A stretch of 64,000 nucleotides of DNA from Methylobacterium gossipiicola (GTDB lineage Bacteria > Pseudomonadota > Alphaproteobacteria > Rhizobiales > Beijerinckiaceae): positions 26,765 through 90,764 of the forward strand of contig NZ_FOPM01000018.1 of the NCBI RefSeq assembly GCF_900113485.1. Reading direction: 5' to 3'. The notes beneath the pieces were generated by a model, which was given only the letters and a program-made list of their open reading frames with translations, was not told the origin of the DNA and searched no databases. The position numbers were made by a program, and so were the translations under genes. Positions 44,290 through 53,870 of this stretch are shown here, one piece after another; position 1 is the first letter of the stretch, and each line of letters starts with the position of its first letter.

Positions 44290-46317
44290 TCAGGGTGTCG
44301 GGGCCTCGCCGTGATGGGTGTCGAGGCTCACCTCGGCGCTCGGCACGCGCGCCGCGACGCTGTCGGCGCGGATGCGGTCGGGGGCCGTCGCCTCGGCGAC
44401 GAGGGCCGCCAGGGTCTCGTCGAGGCTGCCGGTCCGGGTTTGCTGGCTGCCCAACCGCCGGACCGAGACCGTGCGCTCCTCGCCTTCCTTGCGGCCGACC
44501 ACGAGAATCACGGGCACCTTGGCCAGCGAGTGCTCGCGGACCTTGTAGTTGATCTTCTCGTTGCGAAGATCGGCCTCGACGCGCAGGCCGAGGCGGGTCG
44601 CGGCGGCGACCACGTCCCGCGCATACGGGTCGGCATCGCCCGTGATGGTGGCCACCACCACCTGCACCGGCGCCAGCCAGAGCGGGAAATGCCCGGCGAA
44701 ATGCTCGATGAGGATGCCGGTGAACCGCTCCAGGGAGCCGCAGATGGCCCGGTGAACCATGACGGGCGGCTTCTTCCCGCTCTCGGCATCGACGTAGAAG
44801 GCGCCGAAGCGTTCGGGCAGGTTGAAATCCACCTGGGTCGTGCCGCACTGCCAGTCGCGGCCGATGGCGTCGCGGAGCACGTACTCGAATTTCGGCCCGT
44901 AGAACGCGCCTTCACCCGGGTTGATCGCCGTCTTGATCCGGCCGCCCGACGCTTCCTCGATCTGGGCGAGGACGCGGGTCATCACGGCCTCGGCATGGTC
45001 CCACAGGGCATCGGAGCCGACACGCTTCTCGGGCCGGGTCGAGAGCTTCACCACGATCTCGCCGAAGCCGAAATCGGCGTAGGTGGAGAGAATGAGGTCG
45101 TTGATCTTCAGGCACTCGTCGGCGAGCTGATCCTCGGTGCAGAAGATGTGGGCGTCGTCCTGGGTGAAGCCGCGCACGCGCATCAGGCCGTGCATGGCGC
45201 CCGACGGCTCGTAGCGGTGCACCACGCCGAACTCGGCCATGCGCAGGGGCAGGTCACGGTAGGACTTCAAGCCGTGCTTGAAGATCATCACATGGCCGGG
45301 GCAGTTCATGGGCTTCAGGGCGAACCAGCGCTTGTCCTCGGCCTCGTCCCCGGCGGATTGCGCGGCGAACATGTTCTCGCGGTACCATTCCCAGTGGCCC
45401 GAGGTCTCCCACAACACTTTGTCGAGGATCTGCGGGGCGTTCACCTCCTGATAGTCGCCCTTCAGGCGCCGGCGCATGTAGGCGATGATCTCCTGGAACA
45501 CCGTCCAGCCCTTGGCGTGCCAGAACACGACGCCCGGCCCCTCCTCCTGGAAGTGGAACAGGTCCATTTCGCGGCCCAGGCGGCGGTGGTCGCGGCGCTC
45601 AGCTTCCTCCAGGCGGTTGAGGTAGGCGTCGAGATCCTCCTTCGTGGCCCAGGCGGTGCCGTAGATGCGGGTGAGCATCGGGTTGTTGGAATCGCCCCGC
45701 CAATAGGCGCCGGCCACCTTCATGAGCTTGAAGGCGGTGCCGACCTTGCCCGTGGAGGTCATGTGCGGACCGCGGCACAGGTCGAACCAATCGCCCTGGC
45801 GGTAGATGTTCAGGTCCTCGCCGGCCGGAATCGCATCGACGAGCTCGACCTTGTAGGCTTCGCCCTTCTCGGCGAACAGCTTGCGGACATCGTCGCGGGC
45901 CCAGACCTCCTTGGTGAAAGCGGCATCGCGGGCGATGATCTCGCGCATCTTGGCTTCGATGGCGGGGAAGTCGTCGGGCGTGAACGGCTGGTCGCGGGCG
46001 AAATCGTAGTAGAAGCCGTTCTCGATCACCGGGCCGATGGTGACCTGCGTGCCCGGCCACAGCGCCTGCACGGCCTCGGCCAGCACGTGGGCGCAATCGT
46101 GCCGGATCAGCTCCAGGCTGCGCGGGTCCGTGCGGTCGAGGAACTCGATGCGGGCGTCGTGCTGGACGAGGTCGGACAGGTCGCGCACCTGACCGTCGAG
46201 GGCCATGGCGACGGTGCGCTTGGCGAGACTCTTGGCGATGCCCTCGACGATGGCGCGGCCGGTGATCGCCTCGTCGTAGCTGCGGGTGTTGCCGTCGGGG
46301 AAGGTCAGGATCGGCAT
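44290..46317 (-). CDS. thrS: Threonyl-tRNA synthetase
   Basis: 675 residues; class II synthetase. N-terminal TGS domain ([20 protein letters not shown]), second editing domain with [11 protein letters not shown], catalytic core with the zinc/ATP site ([43 protein letters not shown]) and anticodon-binding C-terminus ([15 protein letters not shown]). The last 30 residues are a divergent extension. Divergent from the transporter gene with a 350-bp gap between. Confidence 0.97.
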   Translation of the reverse strand: MPILTFPDGNTRSYDEAITGRAIVEGIAKSLAKRTVAMALDGQVRDLSDLVQHDARIEFLDRTDPRSLELIRHDCAHVLAEAVQALWPGTQVTIGPVIENGFYYDFARDQPFTPDDFPAIEAKMREIIARDAAFTKEVWARDDVRKLFAEKGEAYKVELVDAIPAGEDLNIYRQGDWFDLCRGPHMTSTGKVGTAFKLMKVAGAYWRGDSNNPMLTRIYGTAWATKEDLDAYLNRLEEAERRDHRRLGREMDLFHFQEEGPGVVFWHAKGWTVFQEIIAYMRRRLKGDYQEVNAPQILDKVLWETSGHWEWYRENMFAAQSAGDEAEDKRWFALKPMNCPGHVMIFKHGLKSYRDLPLRMAEFGVVHRYEPSGAMHGLMRVRGFTQDDAHIFCTEDQLADECLKINDLILSTYADFGFGEIVVKLSTRPEKRVGSDALWDHAEAVMTRVLAQIEEASGGRIKTAINPGEGAFYGPKFEYVLRDAIGRDWQCGTTQVDFNLPERFGAFYVDAESGKKPPVMVHRAICGSLERFTGILIEHFAGHFPLWLAPVQVVVATITGDADPYARDVVAAATRLGLRVEADLRNEKINYKVREHSLAKVPVILVVGRKEGEERTVSVRRLGSQQTRTGSLDETLAALVAEATAPDRIRADSVAARVPSAEVSLDTHHGEAPTP

Positions 46318-46670
46318 GGCCGAGGGGCTCCTTGGGCGCTCACTCCTGCGTACGCGGCAGGTAAGCGGGTCTCGTTCGGGTCGGGGCGTCGAAGCGCGCG
46401 GTGCCGTTTAGCCCCATTCGCCGTGCGAAGGAACGCGAAACCGGCCGCGACGGTGACTGGAGCGGGCGGGCGCCGGACTGACAAGTCCGGATGATCGTCA
46501 CGTCACCACGTTTCACGGTGGTGTCGCGTCAATTGACAACGTGAGCGCGACGCGACTGATGCTGGCGCAAGGCTGCGCCGGGCACGATTCCGGCCGAGGA
46601 AAAATCCACGCCACGAGAACAACAAGGGGTCCGGCCCGCGCGGCACAAGGGCTCAGCCGGGAGACACACC
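46318..46670 (+). other. Divergent intergenic region thrS / transporter
   Basis: 353 bp with two perfect hairpins: CCGGACT-GACA-AGTCCGG (46473-46490) and CACCAC-N8-GTGGTG (46504-46523). A TTGACA hexamer occurs at 46534-46539, but no matching -10 box was found at 16-18 bp. The transporter start has GGGAGACACACC just before the ATG. These hairpins could belong to the transporter's leader or the thrS operator. Confidence 0.55.
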
Positions 46671-48053
46671 ATGCCGAGCCCCACACCGACGGCGCACCCA
46701 GAGGGCATTGCCATCACCTCGACGGCGCATCTGCCGGGCGCGCAGGGGCCCGCGCGCAGGTTCTGGCCCCAGGGCTGGTGGCGTCTCGTCGACTTCAAGA
46801 TCGGCATCATTCCGTTCCCGGTCTACGTCGTGCTCGTGGTCCTGCTGGCGATCCTGACGCAGGAAGGCGAGATTCGCGCGGATGCGCCGACGATGATCGC
46901 CGTGCTGGTGCTCGGCGGCTTCACCTGTGCCGAGATCGGCAAGCGGCTGCCGGTGTTGCGCAGCATCGGCGCCGGAGCGATCTTCGCGACCTTCATCCCC
47001 TCCGCCCTGGTGTTCTACGGCCTGATCCCGCCGCAGATCTTCAAGGCGATCACGGATTTCACGAAGTTCACCAACTTCCTCTATCTCTACATCGCCACCA
47101 TCATCGTCGGCAGCATCCTGGGCATGGATCGCGAGGTGCTGATCAAGGGCTTCCTCAAGATCTTCGTGCCCCTGGCGCTCGGGTCCGTGGCGGCCGGGAT
47201 CGTCGGCACCTTCGTCGGCACGCTCCTGGGGCTCGGCGCCTACCACACCTTCTTCTTCCTCGTGGTGCCGATCATGGCCGGGGGCGTCGGCGAGGGGGCG
47301 ATCCCCCTCTCCATCGGCTACGCGGCGATCCTCGGGCAGGGCCAGGGCGACGTGTTCGCCCAGGTACTGCCACCGGTGATGCTCGGCAGCCTCACGGCGA
47401 TCATCCTCGCCGGCACCCTCAACGCCGTGGGCAAGCGTCGGCCCCACCTCACGGGCGAGGGCCGGCTGCAGCCGGATCGGGACAACGACGTCGCCGCCGC
47501 CAAGGCCGAGGACATCCCCGTGGACGCCGCCACCGTGGGGGCGGCGGCCCTGACGGCGGTGACGCTCTATCTCCTCGGCGTGATGGCCCACCACCTCACG
47601 GGCCTGCCCGCCCCCGTGGCGATGCTGTTCCTCGCCGTGCTGGCCAAGCTCGCCAGCGCCGTGTCGCCGCGCCTTCAGGCCGGGGGCTTCGTCGCCTACA
47701 AGTTCGTGCAGGTCAGCATGACCTACCCGCTTCTCTTCGCCGTCGGCGTGTCGCTGACCCCTTGGGAGAAGCTGGTGGCGGCCTTCACCGTCCCGAACCT
47801 CATCACCATCGTGGCGACCGTCGTGACCCTCATGGCGACGGGGTTCGTGGTCGGGCGCAAGCTCGGGATGTATCCCATCGAGACGGCCATCGTGAACGCC
47901 TGCCACAGCGGCCAGGGCGGCACCGGCGACGTCGCCATCCTGACGGCCGCCAACCGGATGAGCCTGATGCCCTTCGCGCAGATCGCCACCCGCATCGGCG
48001 GGGCGCTTACGGTGACCGGGACCCTGGTGGTGATGCGCTGGATCGGTGTGTAG
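46671..48053 (+). CDS. 2-hydroxycarboxylate transporter (CitS/MaeP family)
   Basis: 460 residues, about eleven membrane segments. The two re-entrant loops of the 2HCT family are visible: GGVGEGAIPLS (about 203-213) and HSGQGGTGDVAIL (near 415). Family members carry citrate or malate in symport with sodium or protons. N-terminal 40 residues are soluble and Pro-rich. Standing alone, so the physiological substrate (malate or citrate) is inferred from family only. Its 3' end overlaps yidD by 47 bp on the other strand. Confidence 0.9.
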   Translation: MPSPTPTAHPEGIAITSTAHLPGAQGPARRFWPQGWWRLVDFKIGIIPFPVYVVLVVLLAILTQEGEIRADAPTMIAVLVLGGFTCAEIGKRLPVLRSIGAGAIFATFIPSALVFYGLIPPQIFKAITDFTKFTNFLYLYIATIIVGSILGMDREVLIKGFLKIFVPLALGSVAAGIVGTFVGTLLGLGAYHTFFFLVVPIMAGGVGEGAIPLSIGYAAILGQGQGDVFAQVLPPVMLGSLTAIILAGTLNAVGKRRPHLTGEGRLQPDRDNDVAAAKAEDIPVDAATVGAAALTAVTLYLLGVMAHHLTGLPAPVAMLFLAVLAKLASAVSPRLQAGGFVAYKFVQVSMTYPLLFAVGVSLTPWEKLVAAFTVPNLITIVATVVTLMATGFVVGRKLGMYPIETAIVNACHSGQGGTGDVAILTAANRMSLMPFAQIATRIGGALTVTGTLVVMRWIGV

Positions 48054-48390
48054 GGCGGCCATCCGCCTCGACCCCCTCGCAGGCGAATGGCGAGGGTGGC
48101 GCGTTGACGCCGCGCCAGCGCCCGTAGCGCCAGGGCCGGAACCAGCGGGCCTGCGCCGGCAGGGTCTCGGGCACAAGATCGATGCCGTGGGTACCGAAGG
48201 GGCCGCAGCGGCAGATCCGGGACACGCCGATCCAGCCGCCGGCCCAGAGGCCGTGCCGCCCGATCGCCTCGTCGGTATAGGTCGAGCAGGACGGCCAGTG
48301 CCGGCACTGGCGACCGATCAGACCCGACAGGGTGAGCTGGTAGGCGCGAATCGCCACATGACTCGCCCCTCGGGCGGCGGCCCGCAGCAC
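48007..48390 (-). CDS. yidD: Membrane protein insertion efficiency factor YidD
   Basis: 127 residues from GTG 48390. Core AIRAYQLTLSGLIGRQCRHW, then PSCSTYTDEAIGRHG and GGWIGVSRICRCGPFGTHGI: the conserved Cys pairs and RxCPFG-type motif define YidD, which assists YidC-mediated insertion at the inner membrane. Tail after about residue 75 is less conserved. The gene directly follows the Fe-S scaffold gene (2 bp). The 47-bp convergent overlap with the transporter's end is unusual but consistent with both reading frames. Confidence 0.88.
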   Translation of the reverse strand: MLRAAARGASHVAIRAYQLTLSGLIGRQCRHWPSCSTYTDEAIGRHGLWAGGWIGVSRICRCGPFGTHGIDLVPETLPAQARWFRPWRYGRWRGVNAPPSPFACEGVEADGRPTHRSSASPPGSRSP

Positions 48391-48392
48391 GC

Positions 48393-48830
48393 TCAGGCGG
48401 CTTTTCGCGATGCCGCCTGGTCGAGGGCGCTCACCACGGCATCGAAGGTGAGGAGGGTCGATGCGTGGCGGGCCTTGAAGTCGCGCACCGGTTCGAGCAC
48501 GGCGAAATCCGCCCACACGCCTTCCGGCGCCGGGCCGTTCTCCTTCAGCATGGCCCGCACGGCTTCGCGCACGCCGCGTAGATCTTCCACCGTCGCCCCG
48601 ACCACGTGGCGGGCCATGAGGGAGGACGAGGCCTGGCCGAGCGCGCAGGCCTTCACGTCGTGGGCGAAATCCGTGACCACCCCGTCGGCGACGCAGAGGT
48701 CCACCGTGACGGTGGATCCACACAGGCGGGAATGCGCCGTGGCGCTGGCATCCGGGGCGGACAAGCGCCCGAGCCGGGGAATGTCGGCGGCCAGTTCGAG
48801 AATGCGGCGGTTGTAGATGTCGTCGAGCAT
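48393..48830 (-). CDS. IscU/NifU-N-like Fe-S cluster scaffold protein
   Basis: 145 residues. IscU-like fold: LDDIYNRRILELAADIPRLG, HSRLCGSTVTVDLCVADG, VKACALGQASSSLMARHVVG with the ligand-type cysteines at C37, C46 and C61. The third family Cys near the C-terminus is absent (LEPVRDFKARH in its place), as in the SufU-like alphaproteobacterial subgroup found next to yidD. Acts in cluster assembly or sulfur transfer; exact role uncertain. Confidence 0.8.
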   Translation of the reverse strand: MLDDIYNRRILELAADIPRLGRLSAPDASATAHSRLCGSTVTVDLCVADGVVTDFAHDVKACALGQASSSLMARHVVGATVEDLRGVREAVRAMLKENGPAPEGVWADFAVLEPVRDFKARHASTLLTFDAVVSALDQAASRKAA

Positions 48831-49118
48831 GAGCGCTGTCCTCGCGGCCTGCGCGGGTTCGTACGAAGCCGGCTTCCGGTTCGGTTGTCCGATCCGCGCT
48901 ACCCGCATTGCGCGGCGGCACGATAACGACGATATAGGCGCCAACGCGCCGTTTCGCGAGGAGGCGGATCGTCGATCCGGGCTGCGCCCACGGCCTGGAT
49001 CGCGCCTGCGGCCTGGGCGTCCCCGCCGGCCGAAGCCCCAGACGGCAATGGTTCGACGATGTACGCCAAGCCCGACAGCAACACGATGACGACCCGGATC
49101 GCTCGGGCGGAAGATGCC

Positions 49119-49901
49119 ATGGATGCCGCGCTCAAATCCCTTTCCTACCGCCTGACCGAGACGGAGGATTCGCGGATGGCTCAGAAGATTCCCGAAGCGG
49201 CCCGCCCGGCCGCCGTGCCCGCGCCCCTGAACGGCCTGCGCAACGACAACGCGCCCGCCCCCGCACCGACGGCGGAGATCGCGCCCCTGCCGGCCTCCGC
49301 CAAGCGCGTGCCCGATGCCATCGCCACCGGCCGCCCGAGCCGCGAGGAGGCCGAGGCCGCCGTACGCACCCTCCTGCGCTGGGCCGGCGATGACCCGAAC
49401 CGCGAGGGCCTGCGCGACACACCCGCCCGTGTGGCGAAAGCCTATGGCCAGCTGTTCGGCGGCTATGAGCAGGATGCCGATGCGCTCCTCGAGCGGGTGT
49501 TCGAGGAGGTCGAGGGCTACTCGGACATCGTCCTCGTGCGCGACATCCCGTTCTACTCCCATTGCGAGCACCACATGGTGCCGTTCATGGGGCTGGCCCA
49601 CATCGCCTATTACCCTACCAAGGGCGTGGTCGGCCTGTCGAAGCTCGCCCGCGTGGTCGATACCTTCGCCCGCCGCCTGCAGACGCAGGAGACCATGACG
49701 GCGCAGATCGCCGACGTGATCGAGAGCATCCTGAAGCCGCGCGGCATCGCCGTGATGGTGGAGGCCGAGCACCTGTGCATGGCCATGCGCGGGGTCCAGA
49801 AGGCCGGCGTCTCGACCATCACCACCCAGTTCCGGGGGGCCTTCAGGAACGATCCGAACGAGCAGGTGCGCTTCCTCACCCTCGTGCGCAACAAGTCCTG
49901 A
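49119..49901 (+). CDS. folE: GTP cyclohydrolase I
   Basis: 260 residues from ATG 49119 (GGAAG Shine-Dalgarno just upstream; ATG 49059 is an alternative). First step of folate synthesis, GTP to dihydroneopterin triphosphate; folate-type cofactors are central to C1 metabolism. The core from about residue 73 has [20 protein letters not shown], zinc site [30 protein letters not shown] and a second zinc Cys in EHLCMAMRG. The first 70 residues are an Ala/Pro-rich extension not seen in the E. coli enzyme. Confidence 0.93.
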   Translation: MDAALKSLSYRLTETEDSRMAQKIPEAARPAAVPAPLNGLRNDNAPAPAPTAEIAPLPASAKRVPDAIATGRPSREEAEAAVRTLLRWAGDDPNREGLRDTPARVAKAYGQLFGGYEQDADALLERVFEEVEGYSDIVLVRDIPFYSHCEHHMVPFMGLAHIAYYPTKGVVGLSKLARVVDTFARRLQTQETMTAQIADVIESILKPRGIAVMVEAEHLCMAMRGVQKAGVSTITTQFRGAFRNDPNEQVRFLTLVRNKS

Positions 49902-49906
49902 CGGCG

Positions 49907-50341
49907 GTGGCGATCTCCTTTCCCGCTCCGGGGGCAAAGGCCGAGGTCGAGGAGGGCACCGTCTTCACGCCCCGCTTCGACGCCAACGGCCTCATCGCCT
50001 GCATCGCCGTCGACGCGACGGACGGGCAGGTGCTCATGCTCGCCCACATGAACGCCGAGTCCCTCGCCCGCACCCTGGAGACGGGCGAGGCTTGGTACTG
50101 GTCGCGCTCGCGCGGTGAACTCTGGCACAAGGGGGCCACCTCCGGGCAGATTCAGCGCGTCGTCGAGATGCGGGTGGATTGCGATCAGGATGCTGTGCTG
50201 ATCCGCGTCGCGGTCGGCGGCGATGGCGGGTGCTGCCACACGGGGCGGCGGGACTGCTTCTACCGCGGCGTCGAGCTCGGAGCCTCGGCGGGAACAGTGC
50301 GCCTTCACCCCGCCGCTTCGCCGACGCCGGCCTCCGGATGA
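49907..50341 (+). CDS. hisI: Phosphoribosyl-AMP cyclohydrolase
   Basis: 144 residues from GTG 49907. Third step of histidine synthesis. Zinc and magnesium motifs: [64 protein letters not shown]. Separate from hisE, as usual in Alphaproteobacteria. Five bp after folE, common order in this group. Confidence 0.94.
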   Translation: MAISFPAPGAKAEVEEGTVFTPRFDANGLIACIAVDATDGQVLMLAHMNAESLARTLETGEAWYWSRSRGELWHKGATSGQIQRVVEMRVDCDQDAVLIRVAVGGDGGCCHTGRRDCFYRGVELGASAGTVRLHPAASPTPASG

Positions 50342-50365
50342 CTTTCCCCGCATGACGGTCCTCGC

Positions 50366-51367
50366 ATGACCTGGGACGGTTCGGCATCCGACGCGGCCCG
50401 GATCGGCGCCGGGACCGTCGAGCCCGTGGCGGCGCCCGCCCCGCGCCGCCCCCGGATCGGCCTCGCCCTCGGCGGTGGTTCGGCCCGGGGCTGGTCGCAT
50501 ATCGGCGCCCTCGAGGTGCTGGAGGAGGCCGGGCTCCATCCCGATGTCGTCACGGGCTGCTCCATCGGCGCCGTCGTCGGGGGCTGTTACGCGGCGGGTC
50601 AGCTCGGCCTGCTCAAGGCGTTCGCCCTGTCCCTGACCAAGCGCCGCGTCGTCGGTCTCCTCGATCTCCGCCTCGGATCGGGTCTCATCGCGGGGGCCCG
50701 CCTGCGCCGGCGCCTGGAACGCGACCTCGCCGACCGCCGCATCGAGGCCCTGCCCGTCCGCTTCGCCAGTGTCGCCACCTGCCTCGGGACCGGCGCGGAA
50801 ATTTGGCTCACCCGGGGCAACCTCGTCGATGCCCTGCGGGCCTCCTACGCCCTGCCGGGAGTGTTCCCGCCCGTGCGGCTCGGTGACCGGCTTCTCATGG
50901 ACGGGACCCTGGTCAATCCCGTCCCCGTCACCCTGGCCCGCGCCCTCGGGGCGGATGTGGTGGTCTGCATCAACCTCAACGGCGATCCGCGCCCGGATGG
51001 CGGGCCGGTGATCCTCGACCCGGTCGCGCCCGCGGCAGAGGTTTTCGTCGCCCCCCCGCGACGCCGGCGCCGGCCATGGACCCTGCTGCGGTCCAAACCG
51101 CCGCATCCGCGTTCTCCACCGTCCGGTGCGCCGAGCCCCGGTTTGGCCCGGGTGATGCTCGACGCGTTCAACATCACCCAGGACAAGATCTCGCGGGCGC
51201 GCCTCGCGGGCGATCCGCCGGACGCGACGATCGCGCCGCGTCTCGCCGAGATGGGCCTGTTCGAGTTTCACCGCGCGGCGGAAGGGATTGCCCTCGGTCG
51301 CGAGGCGGCGCAAGCCGCCCTGCCGGCCATCCGCGCCACCGTCGCGTCGGCGGCGGCGCGGGTCTGA
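50366..51367 (+). CDS. Patatin-like phospholipase (RssA type)
   Basis: 333 residues. Oxyanion loop GLALGGGSARGWSHIGALEV (32-51), nucleophile Ser66 in GCSIGAVVG and catalytic Asp179 in LLMDGTLVNPVPV complete the Ser-Asp dyad of patatin hydrolases. Middle part has the RssA-like segment RLRRRLERDLADRRIEALPV. A Pro/Arg-rich insert (about 225-255) follows. Soluble; substrate lipid unknown. Probably the last gene of the folE-hisI unit. Confidence 0.88.
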   Translation: MTWDGSASDAARIGAGTVEPVAAPAPRRPRIGLALGGGSARGWSHIGALEVLEEAGLHPDVVTGCSIGAVVGGCYAAGQLGLLKAFALSLTKRRVVGLLDLRLGSGLIAGARLRRRLERDLADRRIEALPVRFASVATCLGTGAEIWLTRGNLVDALRASYALPGVFPPVRLGDRLLMDGTLVNPVPVTLARALGADVVVCINLNGDPRPDGGPVILDPVAPAAEVFVAPPRRRRRPWTLLRSKPPHPRSPPSGAPSPGLARVMLDAFNITQDKISRARLAGDPPDATIAPRLAEMGLFEFHRAAEGIALGREAAQAALPAIRATVASAAARV

Positions 51368-51378
51368 GTCCCGCCGAC

Positions 51379-51810
51379 TTACGCCATGGTGATGTAGTCA
51401 CGCATCGCCTGATGCTCGGCTTCCACGGCGGCGATCCGGCGCTTGACCACGTCGCCGATGGAGATGAGCCCGGCGAGCCGCCCGCCCTCCAGCACGGGGA
51501 CGTGCCGGAAGCGGCCGTCGGTCATGAGGTGCATCACATCCTCGACGCTCGCGTCGCGGGCGCAGGTGACGACGTCGGCGGTCATGTGTTCGGAGACGAG
51601 GGCGTCGAGGGCGGCCGCCCCCTGGCGGGCCAGCGCCCGCATGATGTCGCGCTCGGACAGGATGCCGAGAACCGCGCCCTCGGCATCGCTGACGACGACG
51701 GCGCCGATGCGTTTCTCGGCGAGGAGATGGATCGCCTCGTCGAGGGTCCGCTGCGGCTCCACGGTGACGACGGAGCGGCCTTTTTCGGCGAGGATACGGG
51801 CGACGGTCAT
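51379..51810 (-). CDS. Two-CBS-domain protein
   Basis: 143 residues, essentially two CBS motifs: first at about 5-65 (GRSVVTVEPQRTLDEAIHLL, GILSERDIMRAL), second at about 75-135 (MTADVVTCARDASVEDVMHL, RFRHVPVLEGGRLAGLISIG). CBS pairs bind adenosine nucleotides and regulate partner enzymes. Stand-alone; partner unknown. Convergent with the patatin gene. Confidence 0.92.
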   Translation of the reverse strand: MTVARILAEKGRSVVTVEPQRTLDEAIHLLAEKRIGAVVVSDAEGAVLGILSERDIMRALARQGAAALDALVSEHMTADVVTCARDASVEDVMHLMTDGRFRHVPVLEGGRLAGLISIGDVVKRRIAAVEAEHQAMRDYITMA

Positions 51811-51998
51811 GGCGTGTTCCCTTCCTGATGCGCGCTTGAGCTGCGGCTGGGTTGGTCCCGGCTCGCGGTTCTTGAGGTCGAACGGTCCAGCCTCCTTCGG
51901 CTCCGAAGCCGTCTGTGGCGATAGTGTGGCCGTCGCGACGTCCTGGCAAGCGGGGATGCGTCAACCATGATTCGGCGTGGGCGGCGTCCCCGCCCGCG

Positions 51999-52811
51999 TC
52001 AGCCCCGGTGCCGGTCGAGCAACGGCAGCAGGAAGAAGCCGATGAGGAAGCCGCCGAGATGGGCGTCCCAGGCCACCGCCGTCGCCTCCGCGCCGAGCGG
52101 CAGCGAGATCACGCCGAACAGGAAGTTGGTCACCAGCCAGATGGTGAGGAATATCACCGCCGTGCGGTTGCGCAGCAATTCCGGAATCGTCTGCAGGCGC
52201 TGGGGCGGGGGCAACTGCCAGGGCTGAGCGGGCCGATAGGCCGGCGGCGGCTGGAAGACGAAGCGGGCCGCCGCCGCCATCAGGGCCGAAACCCCCGCGG
52301 ACGCGCCGATGAGGGGCGCGGTACTCAAGGGATCGAGGATCACATGCAGGGCGCCACCCGCGACGGCGCCCGCCAGCGCGAGGATTCCATAGCGCAGGGC
52401 GCCGTAGCGGCGCGCCACGGGCGAGCCGAAGGCGGCGAGCCACACGGTGTTGAAGATCACATGGGTCCACGAGCCGTGCAGGAGCGCGTAGGTCGCGAAG
52501 GTCCAGGGGCTGGCGGACGGTTCGGCCGCGATGTAGCGGGCGAAAGCCTGACGCGCGCCGACGAGGTCGGGATCGCCCGCCGCGCCCGCCGCCTTCAGGA
52601 GGTCCGCGATCCGCGACGGATCGATGGCCACGGTCCAGCGCCCGGGGATCAGGGCGAGGTGGATGAGGGTCCAGATGTCCCACTCGTCGGGCAGAACGAA
52701 GTCACGCAGGGCGTGGATCGCCAGCAGCACCGCGATGGACGCGGTGACGACGCCCGGCATGTTGAACATCGGGACGCGGTTCTGAGGCGGCAGATCGGGC
52801 ATGGCATCCAT
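51999..52811 (-). CDS. Rhomboid-family intramembrane serine protease
   Basis: 270 residues from ATG 52811, six or so membrane segments. Catalytic Ser in LIGASAGVSALM and His in WDAHLGGFLIG (about 259) form the rhomboid dyad; HGSWTHVIFNTVWLAAFGSP supplies the usual second-helix His/Asn. Rhomboids cut substrates inside membranes. Upstream gap carries a TTAACCTT repeat cluster shared with the divergent PAS-like gene. Confidence 0.92.
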   Translation of the reverse strand: MDAMPDLPPQNRVPMFNMPGVVTASIAVLLAIHALRDFVLPDEWDIWTLIHLALIPGRWTVAIDPSRIADLLKAAGAAGDPDLVGARQAFARYIAAEPSASPWTFATYALLHGSWTHVIFNTVWLAAFGSPVARRYGALRYGILALAGAVAGGALHVILDPLSTAPLIGASAGVSALMAAAARFVFQPPPAYRPAQPWQLPPPQRLQTIPELLRNRTAVIFLTIWLVTNFLFGVISLPLGAEATAVAWDAHLGGFLIGFFLLPLLDRHRG

Positions 52812-52890
52812 GGCGCCACCATGTCGGGGCTTTCGCGGATGCGGCAAGCCCCGGTCCGGCGAAAGTTCCGGCCCGAGCACGCAGACCGTA

Positions 52891-52926
52891 TTAACCTTAA
52901 AGACATTAACCTTAAACAAAGGTTAA
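52891..52926. promoter_or_regulatory. TTAACCTT repeat cluster, CtrA-like
   Basis: Two direct copies of TTAACCTTAAA (52891-52901 and 52906-52916) and one inverted copy AAGGTTAA (52919-52926). The last two form a perfect inverted repeat with a five-base loop, and TTAA-N7-TTAA is present at 52912-52926. It lies between the divergent rhomboid and PAS-like genes (80 bp and 132 bp from their starts). Confidence 0.6.
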
Positions 52927-53057
52927 GCGCGCGCCCGTTTCGCAGGCGGCATAGGGTGTGCTGTGCCTTTCGAAATCCTTTCGGCGCGCGGTCCTCCGCG
53001 TCCCGAAAGGAAACGCATCGCGCCGGACCCGTCAGGGCCATGCCACCGCAGGACATC

Positions 53058-53663
53058 ATGAAGCATCCGACCAGTCGCCTGCTCCACGCCTACTGGGACG
53101 GTCTCCGCCGGGGGCGGGCCGCGCCCGACCGCAGAGAGGTCGAGCCCGGCGCCATCCGCAACCTCCTGGCCGACAGCCTGATCCTCGAAGTCGATGTGCC
53201 CGCCAGCAGCGCGGCGATCCGGCTTGCCGGCACCCGCGTCTGTGCCCTGTTCGGCCGCGAACTGCGCACCAACGCGTTCGCCGACCTCTGGGGGGCCCCG
53301 GATGCCGATCCGTGGCGTCTCGTCGAGACCGTGGCCGTGGATACCCTCGGAGTGGTGGCCGGGCTGACGGGAACGACGGCCCGGAACGAGACCATCGACC
53401 TCGAACTCATCCTCCTGCCCCTGCGCCACCGGGGCCAGACCCAGACGCGCATCCTCGGGGCCTTGAGCCCCCACGTGGTGCCGCATTGGCTCGGCCTGCG
53501 GCCGGTCACCCGCTTGAGCACCACGTCCCTGCGCGTCCTCGGGCCGGACCTGCGGCGCCTCGGCGGCGCCGAGACCTCTTTCCGCGACCTGCCCGCCCCC
53601 GCCAACGACGCCCTGCCGTTTCGCCGCGGCCATCTTCTCGTCCACCCCGGCGGCCGGGGCTGA
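53058..53663 (+). CDS. PAS-like (PAS_5) domain protein
   Basis: 201 residues from ATG 53058 (AGGA 7 bp upstream; ATG 53040 possible). The sequence HPTSRLLHAYWDGLRRGRAA, PDRREVEPGAIRNLLADSLI and RLAGTRVCALFGRELRTNAF is typical of the alphaproteobacterial PAS_5 family, a stand-alone sensory-like fold. No output domain and no cofactor-binding residue can be pointed out. Preceded by the TTAACCTT repeats. Confidence 0.82.
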   Translation: MKHPTSRLLHAYWDGLRRGRAAPDRREVEPGAIRNLLADSLILEVDVPASSAAIRLAGTRVCALFGRELRTNAFADLWGAPDADPWRLVETVAVDTLGVVAGLTGTTARNETIDLELILLPLRHRGQTQTRILGALSPHVVPHWLGLRPVTRLSTTSLRVLGPDLRRLGGAETSFRDLPAPANDALPFRRGHLLVHPGGRG

Positions 53664-53870
53664 GGTCGGGCCTGGGACAGGCCGGATTTTCCGCCTGGGC
53701 TGGTCCGGCCGTGATCCTCGGGATTGTCGCCCTCGACCCAGGTGACGGAAGTCACTTCGCCGGCGAGCGAAGACGCATCCCGGGGCCGCGCGATCGCATT
53801 CGCGGAAGGGTTTCGTAACTGAGCGCGGCCTAGCGTGCCTGGCTTTCAGAGAGCTGGACCGTGTTCGATC

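Noticed and set aside
46534..46539. TTGACA as a sigma-70 -35 box upstream of the transporter
   Set aside because: No plausible -10 hexamer follows at 16-18 bp.
48391..48921. Long open frame continuing upstream of yidD (would give about 304 residues)
   Set aside because: The upstream part is antiparallel in codon content to the Fe-S scaffold gene in another frame and has no family similarity; YidD proteins begin near the AIRAYQ segment.
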